64,000 nt of DNA from Kitasatospora sp. DSM 101779 (GCF_025655475.1 NZ_JAHTIK010000001.1:1227397-1291396); one strand, 5' to 3'; shown: positions 8,036-16,609, counted from the stretch's first letter. The notes: generated by a model from the letters alone, not told the origin. Made by a program: numbers and translations.

Positions 8036-8743
8036 GTGCGCTCTCTCACGCTCGTCTCGATGTCCATGGCGGCCGCGCTGCCGCTGACGCTCGTCGCCGC
8101 CGCGGGCGACGCCGTGGCCGCCGCGCCGGTGCGTGCGGCGCACCGTCAGAGCCTGCCGGCGGACTGTCCCGACCTGCTCCCGCCCGACGACCCGACCGTC
8201 TACTACTGCGGCCGCCCCGAACTCGGTCCGGCCGTCCTGCCCTCGACGGGAGCGGTGGCGGCGCTGTTGAAGGGCTATCACCGGCTAGGCGGCCTGCAGC
8301 CGACCCAGTTCCTCGACTGGTACCGCAACGGCGACCAGTGGAAGTACCCCGGCAACCGGGGCTTCGCGGAGCTGAACGGCGTTCTCGACATGCAGCGGCG
8401 GACGATGCTGCCGGGCGGGCTCCTGGACCGCTTCGGGGCGGACACCGGCAAGTACCTGGCGAACGGCGGGACACCGTACGCCAAGCGCGCGCTGCCGCCG
8501 GACTCGCTCAACGGCCCCGGGAACGGCTACCACTGTTACGTGGTGAACCGCGACTTCCAGGTCCAGGCGGGCCACATCGCGGCCGGCTTCGCCCAGCCCG
8601 GGTTCGGCACCCAGGAGTGGCTGGACCCGGCCCTCAAGCCGGCCGACTTCGCCGACTCCGAGACCTACAACGTCGCCAACCTGGTCAAGCACGAGTACCT
8701 CGCGGACGCGGCGCCCGAGCGGTGCGCCGCCGACCGTTCCTGA
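8036..8743 (+). CDS. secreted TNT-domain NAD+ glycohydrolase toxin
   Basis: GTG 8036, preceded by CTGGAG, gives a 235-residue protein with a Sec signal peptide (MRSLTLVSMSMAAALPLTLV, cleavage near AVAA-AP). The mature part matches the tuberculosis necrotizing toxin fold: LLDRFGADTGKYLANGGTPY, then KRALPPDSLNGPG with the expected Arg, YVVNRDFQVQAGHIAAGF, and QPGFGTQEW with the catalytic-type Gln. TNT enzymes hydrolyse NAD+ in a target cell. No transport domain or recognisable immunity gene is adjacent, so it may be a stand-alone exported effector. An upstream ATG (7964) would bury the signal peptide and is less likely. Confidence 0.82.
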   Translation: MRSLTLVSMSMAAALPLTLVAAAGDAVAAAPVRAAHRQSLPADCPDLLPPDDPTVYYCGRPELGPAVLPSTGAVAALLKGYHRLGGLQPTQFLDWYRNGDQWKYPGNRGFAELNGVLDMQRRTMLPGGLLDRFGADTGKYLANGGTPYAKRALPPDSLNGPGNGYHCYVVNRDFQVQAGHIAAGFAQPGFGTQEWLDPALKPADFADSETYNVANLVKHEYLADAAPERCAADRS

Positions 8744-8815
8744 GGAGCCGGCCGTTCACGAAGAGCCGACCGTTCCCGGGCGGCCGACGGCCGCCCGAAC
8801 CCGGCGGGTCCCGAC

Positions 8816-8842
8816 AGAGGGTGGGGGTGACCCCCACCCTCT
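8816..8842. terminator. strong hairpin after the TNT gene
   Basis: A 12-bp perfect stem (AGAGGGTGGGGG / CCCCCACCCTCT) with a 3-base loop, 72 bases after the TNT stop. There is no T-run, as usual in Streptomyces. It separates the toxin gene from the NRPS cluster. Confidence 0.7.
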
Positions 8843-8984
8843 CCGTGTGTGAGGACGCCGGTCGGACTCCCCCGTAGGGAGGGGACGGCGCGAAAGACCC
8901 CACGCCGTGCCCATTACCGGCCCGGCCGCGATGCCCAATCATGACGGGAGAGTCCATCGCGGGCACGCCAGGAGGGGACCGGGC

Positions 8985-11021
8985 ATGAGGGTAGACGAGC
9001 TGGTGCCGTTGTGGGCCGGGCGCGGCACGGGCCTCCCGGTCTTCTGCCTGCCCCACGCGGGCGGCGTCGCGTCGGCCTACCGCGGCATCGCCCGGGGTGC
9101 TCCCCCGGAGATCAGCCTGCAGCCGGTCCAGCTCCCCGGCCGGGAGACCCTCGCGAAGCTGCCGCTGTGCGACGAGGTGCCGCAGTTGGTGGAACTGCTG
9201 GGGACGGCGCTGCGGCCGCTGCTGGACGAGCCGTTCGCGCTCGCCGGGCACGGCATGGGTGCGCTGCTCGCCGCCGAGCTGACCGCCTGGCTGGAGCGCC
9301 ACCGGGCCCCGGTACCGCGGCTGCTGGTCGTCTCCTCCTGCGGCGGCGACCTGCGGCCGGACGCCATGCCGACCGGCGACCTCGGCGACGCGCGGCTGCT
9401 CACGGAACTCGCCGGGCTCGGCCGGACGGCACCCGGAGCGCCCCGGGACGCGGAGACCAGGGCGCACCTGCTGGAGGTCCTCCGCAACGACCTGCGTCTG
9501 GTGCGCGGGTACCGGCCCGGCCACGAACGGCTGGCCGTCCCGGTGCTGGCGCTCGGCGGGGACCGCGACCCCGCGGTGAGCGGCGCGGCGCTGGCCGAAT
9601 GGCGTCACCGGACCAGCCGTGGCTGTCGCGTCGCGCTCCTGCCGGGCGGCCACTTCGTCCTTCACGAGCAGACGGCGGCGGCCGGCGCGCTGATCGTCCA
9701 CCGGCTGCGGTCGGTGGGCCGGCCGTTCGACGCCCTCCCGGCGGCGGACCGGGCACGGCTGCCGGCCGGGCTCGCCGACGCCTTCCCGGCCTCGGCCGAG
9801 CAGGTGGCGCTGCTGGCCGACCAGCGGGGGCCGGGACGGGACCTGGTCGGCGCGCACGTCGAGGCGCCGTTCGACGAGGGGCGGTTCCGCGCGGCGCTGC
9901 GCACGGTGACGGCCCGCCACGACCCGCTGCGCAGTTCCTTCGGGGTGGCCGGCTTCTCCGCGCCGGTGCAGTTCGTCCGGCCGCAGGCGTGTGCGCCGCT
10001 GGAGGTCGAGACCGGCGAGGGCGCCGCGCTCGTCCGTGGCTTCCACCGGCGCCGCCTCGCCCTCGCCGTCGACGTCGCCGAGGCGCCGGCCTTCCGCTGC
10101 CACGTCGTCCGCGAGCCGGCCTCCTTCAGCGTCTCGGTGGCCGCCCACCACGCCGTCCTCGACCGCTGGAGCGGGTGGGTCCTGCTGGCCGAGCTGATCA
10201 CCGCGTACGAGGCGGAACTCAGGGGTGTGCCGGCCGAGTTGCCCGCCGTCCCGCCGGACGGCCACCGCCGCCTGGTCGGGCCCGAGTACGCGGATCCGGC
10301 CTCGGCCGCGTTCTGGCTCGCCGAGGCGAACGCACCGCCGCTGCTGCTGCCGCTGCGCGCCGCCGACGCCGTCCCCGATCCGGTCGAGGCGCGGTTCATC
10401 CCGCTGGACGAGCCGGCCGTCGGCCGCATCCGTGCGGCCGCCGACGAGGCGGGCGTGCCGCCGAAGAGCCTGTTCGTCGCCCTGCACGTGTGGTCGCTGG
10501 CGCAGGCGACCGGGCGCGACACGGACATCGTCACCGGCCTGGTGACGGACCGCCGGCCCGCGGGCGCCGGCGCGGACCACTTGGTGGGGCGGTTCGTGAA
10601 GACCCTGCCGCTGCGGCTGCGGACCACCGGCGGCAGCTGGGCCGACCAGGCCAGGCGGGCCTGGAGCGCCGAGCGGGGCACCGCGGCGCACCGGCACTTC
10701 CCGCTCGCGGAGATCGAACGCCGGCTGCGCCGGGCGCCGTTCGACGTCACCTTCGGATACACCCGGTTCCGTCCGCGCCACCGGCTGGAACACCTGGAGA
10801 CCGGGGTCGGCTCCTGGTGGTCCGTCAGCCGGTCCAGCACGCCGCTGGGCGTGGACGTGCTGCTCGGCTCGCCCGACCTCGGCAGCGGTGTGCTGGTCGC
10901 CTTCGATCCCGGGCTGGTCAAGGCTGCGGTCGTCGACGAGTACGTCCAGTCCTTCACGTTCGCGCTGCTGTGCGTCGCCAACTCCCTTCCGTTCGTCATG
11001 CGTACGTTCCCCGGAGGCTGA
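8985..11021 (+). CDS. degenerate thioesterase-condensation didomain protein (TE*-C*)
   Basis: 678 residues from ATG 8985, preceded by GGAGGGG. Residues 1-245 align without gaps to the thioesterase half of the TE-PCP-C protein at 21089-23350, but the nucleophile elbow reads GHGMG (88-92), with Gly in place of Ser90. Residues 248-670 are a condensation domain whose active motif reads HHAVLDR (388-394) instead of HHxxxDG. The ~90-residue carrier domain between TE and C in the paralogue is missing. Both catalytic sites are therefore altered, suggesting a structural or regulatory pseudoenzyme or an atypical condensation partner. The gene runs three bases from the ATP-grasp gene, so the two are co-translated. 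Confidence 0.88.
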   Translation: MRVDELVPLWAGRGTGLPVFCLPHAGGVASAYRGIARGAPPEISLQPVQLPGRETLAKLPLCDEVPQLVELLGTALRPLLDEPFALAGHGMGALLAAELTAWLERHRAPVPRLLVVSSCGGDLRPDAMPTGDLGDARLLTELAGLGRTAPGAPRDAETRAHLLEVLRNDLRLVRGYRPGHERLAVPVLALGGDRDPAVSGAALAEWRHRTSRGCRVALLPGGHFVLHEQTAAAGALIVHRLRSVGRPFDALPAADRARLPAGLADAFPASAEQVALLADQRGPGRDLVGAHVEAPFDEGRFRAALRTVTARHDPLRSSFGVAGFSAPVQFVRPQACAPLEVETGEGAALVRGFHRRRLALAVDVAEAPAFRCHVVREPASFSVSVAAHHAVLDRWSGWVLLAELITAYEAELRGVPAELPAVPPDGHRRLVGPEYADPASAAFWLAEANAPPLLLPLRAADAVPDPVEARFIPLDEPAVGRIRAAADEAGVPPKSLFVALHVWSLAQATGRDTDIVTGLVTDRRPAGAGADHLVGRFVKTLPLRLRTTGGSWADQARRAWSAERGTAAHRHFPLAEIERRLRRAPFDVTFGYTRFRPRHRLEHLETGVGSWWSVSRSSTPLGVDVLLGSPDLGSGVLVAFDPGLVKAAVVDEYVQSFTFALLCVANSLPFVMRTFPGG

Positions 11022-11023
11022 CA

Positions 11024-12289
11024 ATGCTGGTGATCGCCTACGACCACGGTGCCGCCGCCGCCGCGGAGATCGCCACGGCGCTCTCCGCGGACACCCCGCT
11101 CGCCTTCCTCGTCCCGCGGACGGAGCACACCGTTCAGGTCCGGCCCCTGCTGGAGCAGTTGGGCACGGTGGTCGATCTCTCCGGCGGCGACGAGGACATC
11201 GCGCGGGTACGGGCGCTGCGCCCCGACGGCATCGTCACCTACAGCGAGCCGATGCTGCGGGACACCGCCCGGATCGCCGCGGCCCTGGGGCTGCCGGGCC
11301 ACGGGCCGGAGACCGTCCTGCTGCTGACCGACAAGCACCGGCAGCGGCGCCGGCTCGCGCAGGCGGGGGTGGACTCCGTGCGCCACCACCCCGTCCACGC
11401 TCCGGAGGACTGGCCCGCCGCCCTGGAGGCCGTCGGGCTCCCCGCCATCGTGAAGCCGCTGTACGGCGGCGGCAGCCGGGACACCCATCTCGTCCGGGAC
11501 GAGGCGGCCCTCGCCCGGCTGGCCGAGCGGCACCCCGCCGGCATGATGGTCGAGGAGTACCTGCAGGGCAGGCCGAGCCTGCCGTACGGGGACTACGTGT
11601 CGGTCGAGAGCGTCTGCGCACCGGGCCGGATCACCCACGTCTCGATCTCGGGCAAGTTCCCGATGGCTCCCCCGTTCCGCGAGCAGGGCCAGTTCTGGCC
11701 GTCGGCGCTGCCCCCGGAGGAGCTGGCCGCGGTGGGCGACCTGACCGCGCGGGCGCTGCGCGCGCTCGGCGTGGACTTCGGGGTCACGCACACGGAGGTG
11801 AAGCTCACCGCGGCGGGGCCGCGGATCATCGAGGTGAACGGCCGGCTCGGCGGGCTGGTCAACGAGATCAGCCGCCGGGCGGCGGGGGTGGACCTGATCC
11901 GCCTGGCCGGCCTGCGGGCGATGGGCAAGGACGACTGGGCCGAGCCGGCGCCGATGGACCGGGTGTACTTCCAGTACTGGGGGGCCGGGCCGGCCGAGCG
12001 GTGCCGGTTGACCGGCGTGCAGGGCGGCCGGGAGGCCCGGGCGGTGCGGGGGATCACGGCCTACCGTCCGATCGTCCGCCCGGGGCAGTGGCTGTTCGAC
12101 GGCGGGATGACCTGTCAGCTGGACATGGTGTGCGGGGAGGCGGCGGACCACAAGGCCATGTTCGCGGTGCTCGACGAGGCACTGGGAAGGATCTGCTACG
12201 ACTTCCGGTTCGAGGACGGGCGCACCGTCCGGCTCGCGCCGCCGCGGCCGTGGAGCACGGCCGGTGGTACGGCATCGCAGCCGGTCTGA
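11024..12289 (+). CDS. ATP-grasp carboxylate-amine ligase
   Basis: A 421-residue protein with ATG 11024 directly after CCGGAGG. The ATP-grasp fold is shown by LPAIVKPLYGGGSRDTHLV (Lys and glycine-rich loop), MMVEEYLQG, TEVKLTAAGPRIIEVNGRLGG (metal-binding Glu/Asn) and RRAAGVDLIRLA. Such enzymes activate a carboxylate as acyl phosphate and join it to an amine. Coupled to the TE*-C* gene, it could add or cap a residue outside the NRPS template, as ATP-grasp ligases do in some peptide antibiotics. The substrate cannot be read from the sequence. Confidence 0.85.
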   Translation: MLVIAYDHGAAAAAEIATALSADTPLAFLVPRTEHTVQVRPLLEQLGTVVDLSGGDEDIARVRALRPDGIVTYSEPMLRDTARIAAALGLPGHGPETVLLLTDKHRQRRRLAQAGVDSVRHHPVHAPEDWPAALEAVGLPAIVKPLYGGGSRDTHLVRDEAALARLAERHPAGMMVEEYLQGRPSLPYGDYVSVESVCAPGRITHVSISGKFPMAPPFREQGQFWPSALPPEELAAVGDLTARALRALGVDFGVTHTEVKLTAAGPRIIEVNGRLGGLVNEISRRAAGVDLIRLAGLRAMGKDDWAEPAPMDRVYFQYWGAGPAERCRLTGVQGGREARAVRGITAYRPIVRPGQWLFDGGMTCQLDMVCGEAADHKAMFAVLDEALGRICYDFRFEDGRTVRLAPPRPWSTAGGTASQPV

Positions 12290-12328
12290 CGGCCTCCGCC
12301 GCGGCCGCTATCGCGGTGGCGGCGGAGG

Positions 12329-12372
12329 CGATAGCGCACCGATGCGGTGGCGATGGGCGGCCTTCCTAGCGT
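12329..12372 (+). promoter_or_regulatory. SARP-type operator/promoter before the small peptide gene
   Basis: Three heptamers, CGATAGC (12329), CGATGCG (12340) and CGATGGG (12351), begin exactly 11 bases apart on one strand. Eight to nine bases after the last lies a -10-like CCTAGCGT (12366-12373). Direct heptamer repeats at 11-bp spacing, about 8 bp from the -10, are the hallmark of SARP/AfsR binding sites. An inverted CGCTATCG sits just upstream (12306). The nearby AfsR-type gene or the distal SARP gene is the natural candidate regulator. Confidence 0.6.
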
Positions 12373-12445
12373 GAGGGTCATCAGGAAGCGCCGAACGGGG
12401 CGCGACCGCCGCAGGCTCAGCCCCGCCGACCTTTGGGAGACAGCG

Positions 12446-12598
12446 ATGACCAAGCTCATGTCCGTACGTGTGTGCGCATGCCTGCTGGCCGCCGTGGCCC
12501 TCACCGCGGTCGCCGGCTCCCTGGAGTCGCCGGCCGGCCCCGCCCACCCGGTGCACGTCGTGGCCGACAACCCCTGGGGCCCGGGCCCGCAGTCCTGA
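12446..12598 (+). CDS. 50-residue exported peptide with a C-terminal DNPWG motif
   Basis: ATG 12446 follows TTTGGGAGA. The product starts MTKLMSVRVCACLLAAVALT, a short basic and hydrophobic signal or anchor, and ends HPVHVVADNPWGPGPQS. The C-terminal D-N-P-W-G resembles the D-T-A-W-G end of the secreted peptide at 58915-59157. It has its own promoter with SARP-type repeats. It might be a signalling peptide; no family is known to me. The short length leaves some risk of an artefact. Confidence 0.6.
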   Translation: MTKLMSVRVCACLLAAVALTAVAGSLESPAGPAHPVHVVADNPWGPGPQS

Positions 12599-12670
12599 AC
12601 CCGCCGGCCACGCCGCCACCGTCCACCCCGCACCGGATCCCCCGTCACCGGCGCTGAAGAACCATCGAGG

Positions 12671-13441
12671 TCAGACGGGCGGCATCAGATCGCTCTCGCT
12701 GACGGTGTACGTCAGCAGGGGGTAGGTGAAGTCCGTTTCCCTGTTCTCACGGCGCCGCAGTCGGTAGAACTCGGCGCTCTGCTCGTCGTCGGCTGGCATG
12801 AGACGCGCACCCTGGGGGAGGTAGGCGTGTCCGTCGCGGAACCGGACGAAGGTCTTGGACGTCCGGAACGTCACACCCAGCCACTGGTTGTCCGCGGTCG
12901 GGACGGCCGCCTCCATGACGATCTTGTGCCTGAGCCGCCGGTTCGCCTCCACGGAGAACGCGACGACACCGTTGTGGGCGAGGGGGATCTCCAACCCGTC
13001 GACACCCGGCTCCTTCGACTCGAAGATCAGCTTCCTCCGCGGGCCCGCTTCGGGGTGCCGGTAGCAGGAGAAGACGGCGATGAACGAATCGTCGGCCAGA
13101 TCGAGGGCCTGGTCGCAATGGCTGCCCATGGTCCGGTAGGCGTTCGTGTAGTTCTCGACGAGGGCGGTGTTGAAACCGACCGACAACGCCGCACGTTCCT
13201 GGATCTGCCGCGCCAGCCGCTCGTGCACCGCCCGGAAACGCTGCGCCGGGCTGCCGTACCGCGTAGTGGTACGCACGAGAGGCACGCCGTCCGCCTCGTC
13301 GGTCCTGGCAAGCACTGCGCCTCGCCGGCCCTTTCCCACGTCCTCCAGGCGGGTCGAGGCGGACAGCTCCGCAAAGACGTCCTCCTCGGCCGGCAGAGCG
13401 CACGAGATGATCTCGTCCGGGATCCTAGACCCGGGGTGCAC
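12671..13441 (-). CDS. 2-oxoglutarate/Fe(II)-dependent oxygenase-like protein
   Basis: 256 residues. The double-stranded beta-helix metal triad can be placed at HCD (in MGSHCDQALDLADDSF) and the late His in RRLRHKIVMEA, with FRTSKTFVRFRD possibly giving the 2-oxoglutarate-binding Arg. Its start overlaps the end of the upstream oxygenase gene by 17 bases, so the pair is coupled. Both proteins end alike (DGH...L...RR..EN..T/S.F.Y), so they are probably diverged duplicates. Orientation is opposite to the flanking genes, so membership in the NRPS cluster is uncertain. Confidence 0.7.
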   Translation of the reverse strand: MHPGSRIPDEIISCALPAEEDVFAELSASTRLEDVGKGRRGAVLARTDEADGVPLVRTTTRYGSPAQRFRAVHERLARQIQERAALSVGFNTALVENYTNAYRTMGSHCDQALDLADDSFIAVFSCYRHPEAGPRRKLIFESKEPGVDGLEIPLAHNGVVAFSVEANRRLRHKIVMEAAVPTADNQWLGVTFRTSKTFVRFRDGHAYLPQGARLMPADDEQSAEFYRLRRRENRETDFTYPLLTYTVSESDLMPPV

Positions 13442-14708
13442 CGTAGTCTCCCGTGTTCATGCTGAAGGGGACGTCGTCGCCGTAGTCGATGAAGGACGAG
13501 GTCCTGTTCTCCTCGGCGTACAGCCTGCGCAGCTCGTCCATTCCCTCCGGCGTGGGTGGTCCCAGCCTCACCAAGCCCCCTGCCGTCTTGCGGAACGTGT
13601 GGCCGTCCTTGTGAACGGCTTCGGCCCTCGAACAGCGCACCACGTACCCGAGGCGGGTCGGGAGCAACTCGGCGTCCAAGGTCGAGGGCCGGATCTCATG
13701 CGTGTACAGGCGGTTGGTGGACAGCGGCATGAAGAACACGGAGCCGGGGTGGAGGGTCAGGGTGAACTCCGGGGGCAGCGCGGCCCCGTCGCGCCCTGCG
13801 GTCGGCTCCTTGAGGCGGAAGTGGAGTCTGGTCAGCCCACTGACACCTTTGACGCCGCGGTCGAAGGCGTCGCCGGCCATCGGCTGCAGCCCGTCGAGCC
13901 GGTCGTAGAAGGTGCAGAAGGCCATGATGCCGTTGACGGGCATGTCCTTGGTCTTGTCGGCATGGGCCGAGATCCTGGCCTTGGACTGCTTGCGCCCGGC
14001 CGTGGCTGGGGTGTTGTGGTAGATCTGGGCGAGGACGTGATTGAGCGGCGCCGGGTTCCGGAAGACGGTGGCGGCCTCGCGGTTCAGAGCCTGGACGATG
14101 CGCGTGTCGGTCGGGCGGAAACCCTCGGTCGGCCCCGACAGGTTCGTGGAGCACCGGAGCAGCCGGAAATGCAGTTCGTCACCGTTTCGCGTGACGGGTG
14201 TCAGATAGATTCCGCTGCGATGGGCCGTGCCCGGCTTGGTGGACTCCGTCAGGGACTGGAACGCGTGCTCCGCACGGATCCGTCCGAAGTGGTCGTCGCC
14301 GAGGTCGAAGAAGCGGCGGTAGTACACGCCGGCGCCGTGCACCCGGACGGGAACCCGACCGAGGCCGACGAGGGTCCACGGTTCGTCGACGTCCTCGTGG
14401 TAGCCGTGCGACAGCTCCCGGATGACGAACACCCGCTCCGCCGCGCGCAGTCGGCGGCCACTGATGCCGGACACATCGCCGCACAGGTAGACGGTCCTCT
14501 GCGCCAGGTCCGGCGAACCGGACGCAAGCTCCTCCGGCGTGACGATGGACCCGGAGAAGTCTCTGATGAACTCGTTGTCCCGCAGCGTCGAAGGCGCAAC
14601 CAGCAGGTTGTTCGCATCCTCGATGCAGGCTTCTGTCGCCTCTGTCGTGTGCATCAAGCGGTACCCGGCATTCGCAGATCTTGGTCGATTACTCGAAACC
14701 GTGGACAT
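13425..14708 (-). CDS. 2-oxoglutarate/Fe(II)-dependent oxygenase-like protein, first of a pair
   Basis: 427 residues from ATG 14708; ATG 14654 (MHTTEATEACIEDANN) is a good alternative because the domain seems to begin there and no clear ribosome site marks either. The metal triad is visible as HAD in ARISAHADKTKDMPVNG and the distal His in RLYTHEIRPS, with TRLGYVVRCSR giving the likely 2-oxoglutarate Arg. It is followed by the overlapping, shorter oxygenase gene. Substrate unknown. An AlkB-like repair role is possible but the sequence is far from typical AlkB. Confidence 0.68.
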   Translation of the reverse strand: MSTVSSNRPRSANAGYRLMHTTEATEACIEDANNLLVAPSTLRDNEFIRDFSGSIVTPEELASGSPDLAQRTVYLCGDVSGISGRRLRAAERVFVIRELSHGYHEDVDEPWTLVGLGRVPVRVHGAGVYYRRFFDLGDDHFGRIRAEHAFQSLTESTKPGTAHRSGIYLTPVTRNGDELHFRLLRCSTNLSGPTEGFRPTDTRIVQALNREAATVFRNPAPLNHVLAQIYHNTPATAGRKQSKARISAHADKTKDMPVNGIMAFCTFYDRLDGLQPMAGDAFDRGVKGVSGLTRLHFRLKEPTAGRDGAALPPEFTLTLHPGSVFFMPLSTNRLYTHEIRPSTLDAELLPTRLGYVVRCSRAEAVHKDGHTFRKTAGGLVRLGPPTPEGMDELRRLYAEENRTSSFIDYGDDVPFSMNTGDYGAPRV

Positions 14709-15133
14709 GGCAACGGCCGGCTGCGCTGTCCTGCTCGCCGCCGTCGGCCCCGCCGGCCGGGGTGGCGCGGGCGTCCGCCGCTGGTGCGGGGAGGCGTCCT
14801 CCACGGTGCGGCCCTTCCTCGTCCGACGGTCGGTCAGAGCCATTGTGCGGCAATCCCGCCCCCGGTGTGCGAGGCACCCGGTCCACGCCCACAGGTACCG
14901 TCCTACGGACGTGTATCGAGCCGCGATCCTCAGCTGCAGGGGTGGGTCGCTCGCCGAGAGCCCGCGCGTGCCGCGCACCGGGCGCGGCGGATCAACCGTG
15001 CGTCGGCGGAGCTGTCCCCGCACACGCATCCGGAGTCGGACGTCGAGAGCCGTTCGAGCTGTGGTGGCCACCGAACGGGTGCCGAGTCCGAAAGCGCGGT
15101 GCGCCAGACCGCCTCCGTGTATCGTCCGGATTC
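14709..15133. other. 425-base divergent intergenic region
   Basis: It lies between the starts of the minus-strand oxygenase pair and the plus-strand methyltransferase and should hold both promoters. Frames across it encode only Arg/Ala/Pro-rich low-complexity products. No repeat or mobile element was recognised. Confidence 0.5.
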
Positions 15134-15946
15134 ATGGCCGACTTGGCAGGGCAGTGGCGGGAGTTGAACAAGGCGTACTGGGACGAGCGGGTGCCCATTC
15201 ATCTGGGCGCGGCCCTCTACGACTTGGAGGGGTTCCGCGCCTGGCCCGATTCGCTGAAGGACTTCGAGACGGCTGAGGTGGGGGACGTCAGGGGAAGGCG
15301 CCTGATCCATCTGCAGTGCCACTTCGGCCGGGACACCCTGTCGTGGGCGGCACGAGGAGCACAGGTCACCGGGCTGGACTTCTCCCCACCCGCAATCGAA
15401 GCCGCTTCTCGGCTCGCGACCGAACTCGGCATCGGCGCGCGCTTCCTGACCGCGGACGTCTACGACGCGGTCTCGGCGGTCGAGGGGGAGACCTTCGACA
15501 TCGTCTACGCCAGCTTCGGGGCGCTGAACTGGCTTCCCGACATCAGCCGCTGGGCGTCGGTGGCCGCCGAACTACTCGCTCCCGCCGGGTGCCTGTACCT
15601 TGCGGAGTTCCATCCCTTCAGCTTCGTCCTCGACGACGAGACCGGAAGCACGGTCACGCACGACTACTTCGACGAAGGTCCGGAGGCCTCGGGAGGCCCC
15701 GGCACCTACGCCGACGGGGCGGCGACGACCGAGCACAACGAGACCGTCGAGTGGCGGCACAGTCTGTCGACCGTGGTCTCGGCGATCGCCGCAGCCGGGC
15801 TACGGATCCGGTTCCTCCACGAGCACGACCACACCTTCTACCTCCAGCGCCAGTCGCTCGAGCGCCACGACGGCGACATCTACCGGCATCCTGAGGGCGC
15901 TCCGCGGGTCCCCCTCACCTACTCGATCCGCGCCGAGAAGGCTTGA
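15134..15946 (+). CDS. class I SAM-dependent methyltransferase
   Basis: 270 residues from ATG 15134. Motif I is LIHLQCHFGRDTLSWA, with the acidic motif II end at VTGLDFSPPAIEAA, then FDIVYASFGALNWL and LLAPAGCLYLAEFHPFSFVLDD. The usual leading frame of such enzymes (WRELNKAYWDERVPIHL) is present. It methylates an unknown small substrate in the cytosol. It stands alone, with decayed transposase sequence downstream, so it is probably independent of the NRPS cluster. Confidence 0.88.
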   Translation: MADLAGQWRELNKAYWDERVPIHLGAALYDLEGFRAWPDSLKDFETAEVGDVRGRRLIHLQCHFGRDTLSWAARGAQVTGLDFSPPAIEAASRLATELGIGARFLTADVYDAVSAVEGETFDIVYASFGALNWLPDISRWASVAAELLAPAGCLYLAEFHPFSFVLDDETGSTVTHDYFDEGPEASGGPGTYADGAATTEHNETVEWRHSLSTVVSAIAAAGLRIRFLHEHDHTFYLQRQSLERHDGDIYRHPEGAPRVPLTYSIRAEKA

Positions 15947-16004
15947 ACCACTCGACCCGGCGCCGATCGGGTATGCGGGCCCCGTGCTCGGGTGCTGCGT
16001 CGGT

Positions 16005-16120
16005 TCCGCCGGCGCGGCTGCGTGCACCGCCTGGCCCGAGACGCCGGTGTCTCCCAGGCCACCGGAGGGCTCCACGCCCGACATCACGGCCGCAAGCATC
16101 GGTCGGAATCGTGCACCGGG
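16005..16120 (+). pseudogene. decayed transposase fragment, IS5-like helix-turn-helix
   Basis: One frame reads VHRLARDAGVSQATG and then loses sense at GLHARHHG. Actinobacterial IS5-group transposases carry an LARDxGVSxATxYRYLHE segment, and the break here fits a short deletion right after ATG. No termini, no catalytic core and no target duplication are visible. The rest of 15947-16303 holds no recognisable gene. Confidence 0.4.
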
Positions 16121-16303
16121 TCGCCCACCCTCTCGATGAGCGTTCACGCACGCAAGGCCCGGCGCGCTCCTGGCCGCATCGCCGACCGCCGAGCCGCACG
16201 TCCGACTCGCGGCCTCACTACCGGAATTTCCGGGCGCGCGTACTAGGATCCGGCTTTAGCGTCCCTCGATCGACCGTTGCTCACCCAATCGATAGGAAGC
16301 CCG

Positions 16304-16600
16304 ATGATCGGCGTTCTCGTGACTTTCACGCAGACCGAAAAGTTCGATCGTTCAACTCTTGCAAAGATTGCCGGCGAACTCCGAGCACCGTTCGAAGGCA
16401 TGGCCGGTCTTCGGTTCAAGAGCTTCATGCTCGACGAAGACGGCGTTCGGGCAAGGAACTTCTACGTGTGGGACGACGAGGACAAAGCCCGTGCCTTCTT
16501 CACGGAGGAGATCGTCGACAAGGTGACGGGGATTTACGGCGTCCCGCCCACCGTCGAATACCTCGATGTCGTTGGGTTCGTCGACAACTCCGGCACCTGA
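16304..16600 (+). CDS. YdhR/ABM-family small protein (putative monooxygenase)
   Basis: 98 residues from ATG 16304 behind AGGAAG. The pattern GLRFKSFMLDEDGVRARNFYVWDD followed by KARAFFTEEIVDKVTGIYG matches the dimeric ferredoxin-like YdhR/antibiotic-biosynthesis-monooxygenase fold. Such proteins are cytosolic; their substrates are mostly unknown. It converges with the AfsR-type gene, leaving only 9 bases between the two stops. Confidence 0.72.
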   Translation: MIGVLVTFTQTEKFDRSTLAKIAGELRAPFEGMAGLRFKSFMLDEDGVRARNFYVWDDEDKARAFFTEEIVDKVTGIYGVPPTVEYLDVVGFVDNSGT

Positions 16601-16609
16601 TTCTCCCTC

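Noticed and set aside
9011..12289. 1092-codon plus-strand frame overlapping the TE*-C* gene
   Set aside because: Its first two thirds are an out-of-frame shadow of the TE*-C* gene; only the part from ATG 11024, the ATP-grasp ligase, is real.
12671..14708. Calling the oxygenase pair AlkB DNA-repair proteins
   Set aside because: Only the general H-x-D...H pattern is shared; the AlkB substrate loop and R-x5-R motif are not evident.
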